Assembly: GCF_001686985.1 (NCBI RefSeq)
Contig: NZ_CP015318.1
Coordinates: 6,074,001-6,138,000, forward strand
Source of the DNA: Mesorhizobium amorphae CCNWGS0123
GTDB lineage: Bacteria > Pseudomonadota > Alphaproteobacteria > Rhizobiales > Rhizobiaceae
Direction of reading: 5' to 3'
DNA: 64,000 nt
Below, piece by piece: positions 48,413-56,331 of the stretch (positions within the stretch are counted from its first letter, which is position 1; each line of letters opens with the position of its first letter). The translations under genes and the position numbers were made by a program. The notes beneath the pieces are model-generated. The model was given only the letters and a program-made list of their open reading frames with translations, was not told the DNA's origin and ran no database searches.

Positions 48413-49230
48413 GCCACTTCGTCCGCCGCGCCGAGCGGCCCGATCGGCACCAGCGGCGCCGGCACATCGGTCGTCTTCTCCGCCGCCTTGCAGATGTCGG
48501 CGATGACGCAGGCCGGACAATCCGGCTTGCGCGCCTTGCAGACATAGCGGCCATGCAGGATCAGCCAGTGATGCGCGTGGCGCATGTATTCGTCGGGTAT
48601 GACCGTCAGCAGCCCTTGCTCGACCTGCTCCGGCGTCTTGCCGGGCGCCAGGCCGAGCCGGTTGCCGATGCGCAGTATATGCGTGTCGACCGCCATCGTG
48701 TGCTGGCCGAAGGCCATGTTGAGCACGACGTTGGCGGTCTTGCGCCCGACCCCCGGCAGCTTGACCAGTTGCTCGCGGTCGTCGGGCACCTCGCCGCCAT
48801 GGTCGGCGATCAGCGCCTGCGACAGCGCAATGACGTTCCTGGCCTTGTTGCGCCAGAGCCCGATCGTGCGGATGTAGTCGCCGACCTTTGCCTCGCCCAG
48901 CACCAGCATCTTCTGCGGCGTATCGGCGACCTTGAACAGCGCCCGCGTCGCCTTGTTGACGCCGGCATCGGTGGCTTGAGCCGAAAGCACGACCGCCACC
49001 AGCAGCGTGAAGGCGTTGACATGCTCGAGCTCGCCCTTCGGCTCCGGCCGCTGCACGGAAAAGCGCCGGAAGACCTCATGCACTTCGGCCGCGCTGTAGA
49101 GCGACCGTGATCTGACCGGCCTCGGTCGCGGCTTGGCGTTCGAGCCGTCGCGCCGGCCGGGCGGCAACTCCTTGTTGGGCATCGGGGAATTTTTGGGCAT
49201 CGAGGATTTTTTGGACTTGGGGCTCGCCAT
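48409..49230 (-). CDS. nth: Endonuclease III
   Basis: 273 aa from ATG 49230, with GGAAGGG upstream; the enzyme has about 210 in E. coli, the difference being a Lys/Pro-rich N-terminal tail of about 60 residues. The helix-hairpin-helix LPGVGRKTANVVLN contains the catalytic lysine, VDTHILRI the aspartate, and C-x6-C-x2-C-x5-C near the C-terminus binds a 4Fe-4S cluster. It removes oxidised pyrimidines from DNA and cuts at the abasic site. It is divergent from DUF2244 with only 22 bp between the start codons. Confidence 0.95.
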   Translation of the reverse strand: MASPKSKKSSMPKNSPMPNKELPPGRRDGSNAKPRPRPVRSRSLYSAAEVHEVFRRFSVQRPEPKGELEHVNAFTLLVAVVLSAQATDAGVNKATRALFKVADTPQKMLVLGEAKVGDYIRTIGLWRNKARNVIALSQALIADHGGEVPDDREQLVKLPGVGRKTANVVLNMAFGQHTMAVDTHILRIGNRLGLAPGKTPEQVEQGLLTVIPDEYMRHAHHWLILHGRYVCKARKPDCPACVIADICKAAEKTTDVPAPLVPIGPLGAADEVA

Positions 49231-49244
49231 ACCCTTCCTATAAT
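49217..49244 (+). promoter_or_regulatory. Possible sigma-70 promoter of the DUF2244 gene
   Basis: TATAAT at 49239-49244 lies 16 bp after TTGGGG (49217-49222). Transcription would start at about 49251, right at the ATG of 49253, so the mRNA would be leaderless; the -35 box would lie within nth. Confidence 0.4.
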
Positions 49245-49252
49245 ATCCCGGC

Positions 49253-49747
49253 ATGAGCGACACAAACGCCTCTTTCCAAGCCGACGAGCCCTTCTTCCAC
49301 GCTTTGCTGACACCGCACCGTTCGCTCGGCCGCACCGGCTTTTTCGTGCTGATGGGCATGCTGCTGTTCGGCTGGCTGGTGACCGGGGCGTTCTTCCTGT
49401 CGCGCGGCGCATGGCCGGTGTTCGGTTTCTTCGGCCTCGACGTGCTCGGCGTCTACATCGCCTTCCGCGCCAACTACCGCGCCGCCCGCGCCCGCGAAGA
49501 GGTGTCGGTGTCCCGAACCAGCCTCGACATCCGCAAGACGGCGCCGTCAGGCAAATCGGAAGCGCATCGCTTCAATCCGTTCTGGTCGCGCTTCTCGATC
49601 GCCCGCCATGCCGAGATCGGCATCACCAGGATGGCGGTGGAGGCTCAAGGGAAGACCGTTTCGATCGGCACCTTCCTCAATCCCGACGACCGCGAAAGCT
49701 TTGCCACGGCCTTTTCACGCGCGCTGGCAACCGCCAAGGCGCGCTGA
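49253..49747 (+). CDS. DUF2244 domain-containing membrane protein
   Basis: 164 aa. Two hydrophobic helices (about 28-50 and 55-75: GFFVLMGMLLFGWLVTGAFF, PVFGFFGLDVLGVYIAF) are followed by a cytoplasmic domain with NPFWSRF and the FLNPDDRESFA end, typical of DUF2244, an alphaproteobacterial family of unknown function often near nth or cytochrome genes. No ribosome-binding site is visible in the 22-bp gap to nth. Confidence 0.85.
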   Translation: MSDTNASFQADEPFFHALLTPHRSLGRTGFFVLMGMLLFGWLVTGAFFLSRGAWPVFGFFGLDVLGVYIAFRANYRAARAREEVSVSRTSLDIRKTAPSGKSEAHRFNPFWSRFSIARHAEIGITRMAVEAQGKTVSIGTFLNPDDRESFATAFSRALATAKAR

Positions 49748-49782
49748 CGATCTTCTGCCGCCACCACCTTTTCCGAGTGTTT

Positions 49783-49963
49783 GCGCTGCCCCTCACCTGC
49801 CTGCCGGCATCCTCTCCCCGTATAGTGACGGGGAGAGGGGCGCTCTCATCCACCGGTTTCGCCAATCGCCAATGTTGCAAGAGGGGCGCCGGCGTCGCGG
49901 CCAGCCACTTCTCCCCGTCGCTATACGGGGAGAAGTGCCCGGCAGGGCGATGAGGGGCAGCGC
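49783..49963. repeat. Large palindromic repeat pair (REP-type)
   Basis: The outer arms, 13 bp each (49783-49795 and 49951-49963), are perfect reverse complements. Each half holds its own hairpin: CTCTCCCCG/CGGGGAGAG at 49812-49837 and CTTCTCCCCG/CGGGGAGAAG at 49908-49935. It is two inverted copies of a common rhizobial intergenic element, filling most of the 314-bp gap after DUF2244. Confidence 0.75.
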
Positions 49964-50061
49964 CAACGTCCAATAACACAACCCGAAGCGATTTTCTCCG
50001 CAAGTTTCGGGTGGTGGCAAAGGGCGGGAAGAACGATATTCGCGGTCAAGGAGATATTGCC

Positions 50062-50967
50062 ATGAACGCCCAGATGACCATGAATACCCGCATGAAACCA
50101 ACCGCGATCCTTGAGAACGACATCACGCCCGAAGGCAGCGACTATGAGGTGGTCCGCCGCGCCATCGAGAAGATCAGTCTCGACTATCGCGACCAGCCCT
50201 CGCTGGAGGTTCTGGCCGAGGAGGTCGGCGAGACCCCGACCGGCCTGCAGAAACTGTTCACCCGCTGGGCCGGTCTGTCGCCCAAGGCCTTCCTGCAGGC
50301 GGTAACGCTCGACCATGCGCGCAAGCTGCTCGATTCAGGTATGCCGCTGCTCGAAACCTCGTTCGAGCTTGGCATGTCAGGACCTGGCCGGCTGCACGAT
50401 CTCTTCGTCACCCACGAAGCGATGTCGCCAGGCGACTACAAGACGCGTGGCGCGGGCCTCACCATCCGCTACGGCTACCACATCTCGCCCTTCGGCATCG
50501 CCTTGATCATGGTCACCGACCGTGGGTTGGCCGGTCTCGCCTTCAACGATCCAGGCGGCGAGCGGGCGGCCTTCGCCGACATGTCCAGCCGCTGGCCGAA
50601 CGCCAACTATGTCGAGGACATGAGCGCCACCGCGCCCTATGCGGCGCGCATCTTCGATCCGACGCTGTGGCGCGCCGACCAGCCGCTGCGCGTGGTGATG
50701 ATCGGTACCGATTTCCAGCTGCGCGTCTGGGAGGCCCTGTTGCGCATCCCGATGGGCAAGGCCTGCACCTACTCCTCGATCGCCGAAAGGATCGGCGCAC
50801 CGAACGCCAGTCGGGCGGTGGGTGCGGCGGTCGGCGCCAACCCGATGTCTTTCGTCGTGCCCTGCCATCGCGCGCTTGGCAAATCCGGAGCGCTTACCGG
50901 CTATCACTGGGGCCTGACACGCAAGCGCGCCATCCTCGGCTGGGAAGCAGGGCAGGTCGCGTCCTGA
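50062..50967 (+). CDS. AraC-type HTH / O6-methylguanine-DNA methyltransferase fusion (Ada-like)
   Basis: 301 aa from ATG 50062, with GGAG upstream. Residues about 15-115 form an AraC-type helix-turn-helix (LEVLAEEVGETPTGLQKLF, MSPGDYKTRG). Residues about 130-300 form the methyltransferase, with acceptor Cys268 in VVPCHR. The suicide enzyme takes methyl or alkyl groups from guanine O6. The N-terminal zinc domain of E. coli Ada, with the phosphotriester-repairing cysteine, is missing, so induction by methylation must differ or be absent. Confidence 0.9.
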   Translation: MNAQMTMNTRMKPTAILENDITPEGSDYEVVRRAIEKISLDYRDQPSLEVLAEEVGETPTGLQKLFTRWAGLSPKAFLQAVTLDHARKLLDSGMPLLETSFELGMSGPGRLHDLFVTHEAMSPGDYKTRGAGLTIRYGYHISPFGIALIMVTDRGLAGLAFNDPGGERAAFADMSSRWPNANYVEDMSATAPYAARIFDPTLWRADQPLRVVMIGTDFQLRVWEALLRIPMGKACTYSSIAERIGAPNASRAVGAAVGANPMSFVVPCHRALGKSGALTGYHWGLTRKRAILGWEAGQVAS

Positions 50968-51063
50968 AACCTCGATTTTTTATGTTTTTGTTGCACAAAA
51001 GCGCAGATAGCAGTATCAATAAGTATTCCTATAATTATTCTCTGACTGTTATCGACGATACAA

Positions 51064-51089
51064 CCGGCGACAACCTGTGGTTTCGCCGG
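51064..51089 (+). terminator. Hairpin downstream of the Ada-like gene
   Basis: CCGGCGA (51064-51070) pairs with TCGCCGG (51083-51089), with AACC/GGTT extending the stem and a TGT loop; ATTTCTT follows. Lying about 96 bp behind the repair gene and ahead of the secreted-protein cluster, it probably separates the two transcripts. Confidence 0.5.
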
Positions 51090-51123
51090 ATTTCTTAGTT
51101 ACGCCGAGGCAATTCTATTTAAG

Positions 51124-51139
51124 TTTACCCTAAATTAAC
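51124..51139 (+). promoter_or_regulatory. CtrA-like site upstream of the pilin-like cluster
   Basis: TTTA-N7-TTAAC (51124-51139) differs by one base from the CtrA consensus TTAA-N7-TTAAC. It stands in an AT-rich patch (about 50970-51150), 61 bp before the first gene of the cluster. CtrA controls surface structures in many alphaproteobacteria; regulation here is inference. Confidence 0.35.
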
Positions 51140-51200
51140 CACGATAAAGCGAGGATACCTTTGGGTTAGGTCGGACTGTCCGGCTTGATAGGAGGTCTCG

Positions 51201-51671
51201 ATGAAGTTCTTCCGCACCGCCATCGGTGCAGCTGTTCTGGTTACCTGTATCGGCCAGACCGCATCGGCCGCAACCGGAAACGTCCTGTTCAACGGCACCA
51301 TAACCGCGACCTGCACGCTGACGGTGAATTCCAACGGCACGATGACCGTCAGCACCAACCTTCAGTCGCTGAGCTCCCACAATGCCGGCGGTTCGGCCGG
51401 CAGCGTCCAGGTGGACACCACGGGCGGTGTCTCGCTCAGCGTCGATCCGGTCACATCCACCACCGTGCCTGCCTCTGATGTCACGGCCACCACCTGGACG
51501 CCGACCTTCGCCTCCACCGGTGCCCACACCATTGCGGAAACCGGCACCACGACCGCGCTTGCCGCGCCCGGCACTTCGACCGTCGCGGTCAATCTCGCCG
51601 GCACCAAGGGCGGCAGCAACCGCTTCTCCGCCGGCAACTATCAGGCAACGGTCACGCTTCGCTGCGAATGA
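51201..51671 (+). CDS. Secreted pilin-like protein A, 156 aa
   Basis: ATG 51201 with GGAGG 5 nt upstream. Signal peptide of about 23 residues (ending TASA). The mature protein is Thr/Ser/Val-rich and all-beta by pattern. It opens with TCTL...NGTMT (Cys38) and closes with FSAGNYQATVTLRCE (Cys155), so one disulfide could tie the first strand to the last. The end resembles spore-coat-U/fimbrial-subunit-like domains. The gene four places on codes for a protein with the same first and last motifs. It is most likely a structural subunit exported to the cell surface; no classical usher gene is near. Confidence 0.7.
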   Translation: MKFFRTAIGAAVLVTCIGQTASAATGNVLFNGTITATCTLTVNSNGTMTVSTNLQSLSSHNAGGSAGSVQVDTTGGVSLSVDPVTSTTVPASDVTATTWTPTFASTGAHTIAETGTTTALAAPGTSTVAVNLAGTKGGSNRFSAGNYQATVTLRCE

Positions 51672-51694
51672 CACCCTCGCGAAAGGAGCGAGCT

Positions 51695-52087
51695 TTGACA
51701 TATGTTCGAATTCTGGCGGCGGCACTGGCTGTCGCCCTCGTTCCCATTGCCGCGTCGGGCCAGTCGATGACGCCGATGCGCGGCGAGGTCAGGTCCTTTA
51801 CCGACGCCTTCGCCGTGCGGGTCTTCCCGGGCAACCCGTATGACCAGCGCATACGCGTCGAAATCCATGTCTATGACCAGAATTTCCAACCCGTCGATGC
51901 CAGGATCACGCCGAACGCCTTCCTGCTGGCTGGCCAGGCATCGCGCCCGGTTCTGGTGGTCGTGCCGTTCGACGGCGCGACCGAGCGTAAAGTGCGTATC
52001 TGTACCGAGAGTATCCCCTTTCCAAGCGAGCAGACGCAAATAAGGGCACAGATATGCGGAAAGTTTTTCGGGCATCGCAGGTTCTGA
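51695..52087 (+). CDS. Periplasmic Ig-fold protein resembling the N-domain of pilus chaperones
   Basis: 130 aa from TTG 51695, chosen because AAGGAG lies 6 nt upstream; an ATG at 51668 overlapping the previous stop is the alternative. A signal peptide (about 1-23, ending AASGQ) is followed by one beta domain. The order VRVFPGNPYDQRIRVEIHVY, then ITPNAFLLAGQASRPVLVVV, resembles the first domain of PapD-like chaperones (strand, VTPxxFxLxxG, strand). The second domain of true chaperones is absent. Two cysteines (RICTES, AQICGK) could pair. It overlaps the next gene by 34 bp. A chaperone role for the flanking pilin-like proteins is inferred. Confidence 0.6.
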   Translation: MTYVRILAAALAVALVPIAASGQSMTPMRGEVRSFTDAFAVRVFPGNPYDQRIRVEIHVYDQNFQPVDARITPNAFLLAGQASRPVLVVVPFDGATERKVRICTESIPFPSEQTQIRAQICGKFFGHRRF

Positions 52088-52590
52088 CCCTTTCCTTGCT
52101 GCCCGTTTGGGCGGTCGTAAATCAGGGGTTTGCCGAGGATATCCTGAACCTGAACCAGAACCAGACGGGTTTCACCCTGCCCGGCGTCACCTTGCCTCAG
52201 GGCCAGGACGAGGTTCATGCGTCCGACGGCACGACCTGCCGCTCCGCCGTTTCCGGCAGCGGCGCCTATCTCGACGTCGGCGTCATCAGAGGCAACAGCA
52301 ACAGCCAGTCGAACAGCGACCTCGCCACTTACGGCCGCGTGGTGGTCCCGATCGGGCGGAAGCCGAAGCGCGTCGATTGCAGCCGCCTCTACGAGCTCGA
52401 GGTCGAGCGTCTGCAGCTTGAACTGAAGCTGCTGAAGATGGGCCTTGGCGCCGACGGCCAGACGACGGGGAGCGTGGCTGCCGCCGCTCCCACGGCCGCC
52501 ACCGCTCCTGCGGCCGCATCAACCGGATGGGCCAACGAAGGCTGGAGCATCAGAACCGGAAACGGCGATGGCAAGAAGAAGAAGAAATAG
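52054..52590 (+). CDS. Secreted protein with coiled-coil segment, 178 aa
   Basis: ATG 52054 lies within the end of the previous gene; AAGGG stands just upstream. Signal peptide of about 27 residues (ending GFAE). Then an Asn/Gln-rich part (LNLNQNQTGFTLPGV), a Gly/Ser part with Cys (TTCRSAVSGSGAYLDVGVI), a strongly helical, probably coiled-coil stretch near 108-130 (LYELEVERLQLELKLLKMGL), an Ala/Pro linker, and a C-terminal run of lysines. I do not recognise a family. The layout fits a periplasmic or outer-membrane-associated component of the same export or assembly unit. Confidence 0.6.
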   Translation: MRKVFRASQVLTLSLLPVWAVVNQGFAEDILNLNQNQTGFTLPGVTLPQGQDEVHASDGTTCRSAVSGSGAYLDVGVIRGNSNSQSNSDLATYGRVVVPIGRKPKRVDCSRLYELEVERLQLELKLLKMGLGADGQTTGSVAAAAPTAATAPAAASTGWANEGWSIRTGNGDGKKKKK

Positions 52591-53047
52591 CCTCGCGCTG
52601 CTCACAGTCGCTGCTTTGGCCCTGTCCGACCTTCCGGCGCATGCGGCGATCATCGGCACCTGCACGATCATGATCGGCGCCTCGGGAACGATGACGCCGA
52701 ACCCGGCGATCAACATATTCGGCTCCAAGCAGGCCGGCGGGTCGAGCGCAGGCGCCACCATCACCGCAAGCTCCCTGCTCTGCTCCATACTCAATTTGCT
52801 CGATTGCTTTTCGGTTTCAGCGCCGCCACCTATCGCCTTCACCTCCGCGCCAAGCGGCGGCGACACCAACACTACCTTCGCCACAGTCTTCCGCATCGAC
52901 GGCTCGGGCACCGACATCCCGGGCAGTTCGCCGCAGCGCCTCACCAACGGCACCCACACCATCCAGGTCGACCTCACCGCCACAAAATCACCGGGTATCT
53001 TTCCGGCCGGCAACTATCAGGGCACAGTCACGGTGCGCTGCGAATGA
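52568..53047 (+). CDS. Secreted pilin-like protein B, 159 aa
   Basis: ATG 52568, overlapping the previous gene by 23 bp. A basic start (MARRRRN) and hydrophobic helix form a signal peptide ending at DLPAHA. The mature protein begins with TCTI...SGTMT (Cys32) and ends with FPAGNYQGTVTVRCE (Cys158), the same two motifs as protein A in the first gene, although the middle is different and has two more cysteines (LLCSILNLLDC). A and B are therefore distant paralogues and may be major and minor subunits. The cluster ends here; ribokinase starts 90 bp on. Confidence 0.68.
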   Translation: MARRRRNSLALLTVAALALSDLPAHAAIIGTCTIMIGASGTMTPNPAINIFGSKQAGGSSAGATITASSLLCSILNLLDCFSVSAPPPIAFTSAPSGGDTNTTFATVFRIDGSGTDIPGSSPQRLTNGTHTIQVDLTATKSPGIFPAGNYQGTVTVRCE

Positions 53048-53136
53048 GGCAATGAGCCAAACCACACGCACAAGCATGCTCTGGCAACGGATCGCCTTAC
53101 GGGTTAGCTTCCCGCGCATTCAGCAGGAGGCATTTC

Positions 53137-54042
53137 TTGATTATCGTTGTCGGCTCGATCAACCTCGACCTCATCGCCAATGTCGACCGCTTGCCGGCAC
53201 CTGGCGAGACGGTGCGCGGCTCCAATTTCACGACGGCGCCCGGCGGCAAGGGCGCCAACCAGGCATTGGCTGCCGCGCGCGCCGGCGCCAAGGTCCGAAT
53301 GGTGGGCGCGGTCGGCAAGGATAGTTTCGCCGCCGAGGCAACCGCATTGCTCAGGGACGGGAAAGTCGATCTGTCCGGCGTCGGAGAGAGCTTCGCCTCG
53401 ACTGGCACGGCGCTGATCCTGGTCGGCGCCGACGGCGAGAACGTCATCGCCGTGGTGCCGGGCGCCAACGATTCGGTGCTGCCGGCCGACATTGCCAAAG
53501 CCCTGCTGAAGAAGAACGATGTCGTGCTTCTCCAGCATGAGATCCCGCTGCAGACCGTCGAGGCCGCGCTCGACGCGACCCGGGCGGCCGGCGCGGTCAG
53601 CGTGCTCAACACCGCGCCGTTTCGCGGCGAGGCGTCCGACCTGCTTGCCAAGGCGGACTACGCCGTCGCCAACGAAACCGAATTCGACCTCTATGGCGAG
53701 GCGTTGTCGCTCGCCGGCCGCGACCGCCCGGCGCGGATGCGCGACTATGCCGGCAAGACCGGCCGCACCATCGTCGTCACGCTCGGCGGCGACGGCGTGC
53801 TGGCCGCGACGCCGGACGATTTCCTGACGGTGCCGGCGCTGAAGATCACCCCGGTCGACACCGTCGGCGCCGGCGACACCTTCTGCGGCTATTTCGGCGC
53901 CGGCCTGTCGTCCGGCCTGCCGCTCGAACAGGCGCTCGTCCGCGCCGCCGCCGCCGGCTCGCTTGCTTGCCTGAAGCCCGGCGCCCAGCCGGCGATCCCG
54001 CTGGCAAAAGATGTCGACGCCGCCCTGACCGGTGCGCGATGA
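53137..54042 (+). CDS. rbsK: Ribokinase
   Basis: 301 aa from a TTG at 53137, supported by AGGAGG 6 nt upstream. PfkB-family motifs are complete: GGKGANQALAAARAGA in the N-terminal half and DTVGAGDTFCGYF with the catalytic aspartate near the C-terminus. It phosphorylates ribose, or a similar pentose, at O5. A nucleoside hydrolase 3 kb away would provide ribose, which supports ribokinase over other PfkB specificities. Its stop overlaps the amidase start (ATGA). Confidence 0.88.
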   Translation: MIIVVGSINLDLIANVDRLPAPGETVRGSNFTTAPGGKGANQALAAARAGAKVRMVGAVGKDSFAAEATALLRDGKVDLSGVGESFASTGTALILVGADGENVIAVVPGANDSVLPADIAKALLKKNDVVLLQHEIPLQTVEAALDATRAAGAVSVLNTAPFRGEASDLLAKADYAVANETEFDLYGEALSLAGRDRPARMRDYAGKTGRTIVVTLGGDGVLAATPDDFLTVPALKITPVDTVGAGDTFCGYFGAGLSSGLPLEQALVRAAAAGSLACLKPGAQPAIPLAKDVDAALTGAR

Positions 54043-55499
54043 CAGGCCCGCGCCCGGCCACCAAACATGCCTTGCCGGCGGCCGGCGAGATCTGCCGCCT
54101 GTCCGCGGTGGAACTGGCTGATCGTATCAGACGCCGGCAGCTTTCCGTGCGCGAGGTGGTCGCGGCCTTCCTCGACCGCATCGAGGCGGTGAACCCGCAG
54201 GTCAACGCCATTGTCTCGCTGCGCGAGCGTAGCGACATCCTGGCTGAAGCCGCCACGGCCGACGCCCATCTGGCGGGCGGTGGGGAGGCGGGGACCCTGT
54301 TCGGCCTACCGATCGCCATCAAGGACCTTGCGCTGACCAAGGGGCTCAGAACCACCTTCGGCTCGCCGATCTTCGCCGATTTCGTCCCGCAAGAAGATGA
54401 TTTCTTCGTCGAACGCGTGCGCAAGGCAGGCGCCATCATCATCGGCAAGACCAATGTTCCCGAATTCGGATTGGGTTCGAACACCTACAACAGCGTGTTC
54501 GGCTCGACGCTCAATGCCTTCGACCCGGCCCTGACCGCCGGCGGCTCGAGCGGTGGTGCGGCCGTAGCCCTTGCGCTCGACATGCTCCCCGTGGCCGACG
54601 GCAGCGATTTCGGCGGCTCGCTGCGCAATCCGGCCGGCTGGAACAATGTCTATGGTTTCCGCCCGTCGCAGGGCCTTGTGCCCGGCGGACCGGACCTTGA
54701 GGTCTTTCATGCGCAGATGGGAGTCGACGGACCGATGGGCCGCAACATCAGCGACATGGCGCTTCTGCTCGATGTGCAGGCGGGCTATCATCCACACGCG
54801 CCATTGTCCTGGGAGAAACCAGGCTCGTTCCTCGAAGGGCTGGCAACGCCGGCAAGCGGCGGTCGCGTCGCCTGGCTCGGCGATCTCGGCGGTCATCTGC
54901 CGCTCGAAGCCGGCATCCTCGATCTGTGCGAAGCAGCCCTCGGCCGGTTCGCGGATGCATCCTTCCTGACCGAACCACTGCTGCCGGATTTCGATTTCGA
55001 AGCGCTGTGGCAGGCCTTCGTGACCCTGCGCCAGGCGAGCAGCGGCTCCGCGCTCAAAATCCACTATGACGATCCGCACAAACGCGGCCTGCTGAAGCCG
55101 GAAGCCGTCTGGGAGGTGGAGAAAGCCATACGGCTGACGGCGCCGCAGATCCGCGCGGCCTCGGTTGTCCGCACGTCCTGGCATAAGGTGCTGCTATCGC
55201 TGTTCGAGCGCTTCGACCTCGTCGCGCTGCCGACCGCGCAGGTCTTTCCCTTCGCGGTCTCCACCCACTGGCCGAACCAGGTGGCCGGGCGCGCCATGGA
55301 CAGCTATCACCGCTGGATGCAGGTTTCTGCCTTCGCCACGCTGGGCGGCTGTCCGGCACTCAACGTACCGGTCGGCTTCGACGCCAAGGGCAGGGCGATG
55401 GGCATGCAATTGATCGGTCCGCCGCGCTCCGACCTTGCCGTGCTGAGAGCGGGAGCGGCCTATGAGGCGACGCTGCCGTGGCAGGCCGGCGCCTCCTGA
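54039..55499 (+). CDS. Amidase (amidase signature family)
   Basis: 486 aa from the ATG that overlaps the ribokinase stop. The Ser-cisSer-Lys triad is visible: Lys95 in IAIKDLA, the serine pair at 170-171 in AGGSSGGAA and the nucleophile Ser194 in SDFGGSLRNPAG. The enzyme hydrolyses a carboxamide to acid and ammonia in the cytoplasm. Coupling with ribokinase suggests a nucleoside- or ribosyl-amide-related scavenging route, but the substrate is not known; a GatA role is unlikely without gatB/gatC. Confidence 0.87.
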   Translation: MTGPRPATKHALPAAGEICRLSAVELADRIRRRQLSVREVVAAFLDRIEAVNPQVNAIVSLRERSDILAEAATADAHLAGGGEAGTLFGLPIAIKDLALTKGLRTTFGSPIFADFVPQEDDFFVERVRKAGAIIIGKTNVPEFGLGSNTYNSVFGSTLNAFDPALTAGGSSGGAAVALALDMLPVADGSDFGGSLRNPAGWNNVYGFRPSQGLVPGGPDLEVFHAQMGVDGPMGRNISDMALLLDVQAGYHPHAPLSWEKPGSFLEGLATPASGGRVAWLGDLGGHLPLEAGILDLCEAALGRFADASFLTEPLLPDFDFEALWQAFVTLRQASSGSALKIHYDDPHKRGLLKPEAVWEVEKAIRLTAPQIRAASVVRTSWHKVLLSLFERFDLVALPTAQVFPFAVSTHWPNQVAGRAMDSYHRWMQVSAFATLGGCPALNVPVGFDAKGRAMGMQLIGPPRSDLAVLRAGAAYEATLPWQAGAS

Positions 55500-55609
55500 G
55501 GCCAGCCTGGTTCTATCGGTGACAGTTCCGGCGGCTTGCGCCCGCGGCGATCCCATGCATTGATTTGACATGGCCGCGTCGCATAGCGGCATTCTGTCGA
55601 GGAAACCCC

Positions 55610-56224
55610 ATGTCGCTGGAACTCTACGCCGCCTATCTGCTTGCCTGTCTCGTCATCATCCTGGTGCCCGGACCGACGGTGACGCTGATCATCGCCAACA
55701 GCATCCGCCACGGTTCGCGCGCCGGCCTTGCCAATGTCGCCGGCACGCAGGCTGGGCTTGCCATCATGATCGCCATTGTCGGCATCGGCCTGACCTCGCT
55801 GATCGCGGGCATGGGCCACTGGTTCGAATGGGTGAGGCTGATCGGCGCCGCCTATCTGATCTGGATGGGCGTGCAGATGTTCCGCTCGAAGGGCACGCTG
55901 AACGCCGACGGGACGGCGCGGAAGCCGCGTGGCGGCTTCTTCCTGCAGGGCCTGCTGGTGGCGCTGAGCAACCCGAAGACGCTGGTGTTCTTCGGCGCCT
56001 TCTTCCCGCAATTTATTTCCCCGGAAGGCAACTATGCGCTGCAGATCACGGTCATGGGCCTCACCGCGATGATCTTCGCCGCCGTGTCGGATTCGACCTA
56101 CGCACTCGCCTCCGCCCGCGCCGGACGCCTGCTGTCGGCCAGCCGGGTCAAGCTGCTGTCGAGGATCAGCGGCAGCTTCCTGGTCGGCGGCGGCCTGTGG
56201 CTGGCTTTTTCCAAGGCGAAGTGA
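55610..56224 (+). CDS. LysE/RhtB family amino-acid exporter
   Basis: 204 aa from ATG 55610, with GAGGAAA upstream. Five to six hydrophobic helices; LVPGPTVTLIIANSIRHG in the first third and NPKTLVFFGAFFPQFI in the middle are family hallmarks. It exports amino acids such as threonine, homoserine or leucine through the inner membrane. A TTGACA lies 40 bp upstream, without a good -10 partner. It is not in an operon with the amidase as far as spacing (110 bp) shows. Confidence 0.9.
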   Translation: MSLELYAAYLLACLVIILVPGPTVTLIIANSIRHGSRAGLANVAGTQAGLAIMIAIVGIGLTSLIAGMGHWFEWVRLIGAAYLIWMGVQMFRSKGTLNADGTARKPRGGFFLQGLLVALSNPKTLVFFGAFFPQFISPEGNYALQITVMGLTAMIFAAVSDSTYALASARAGRLLSASRVKLLSRISGSFLVGGGLWLAFSKAK

Positions 56225-56331
56225 CGGCGGCCGGTAGCCGGTAGCCGGGCCGCGAACAGTAATCTCTTGGAACAGGGGGCCGATTGAAAGTCGGCCTTCT
56301 CTCCACCACATGAATCGGCAAGTGGGGATTC

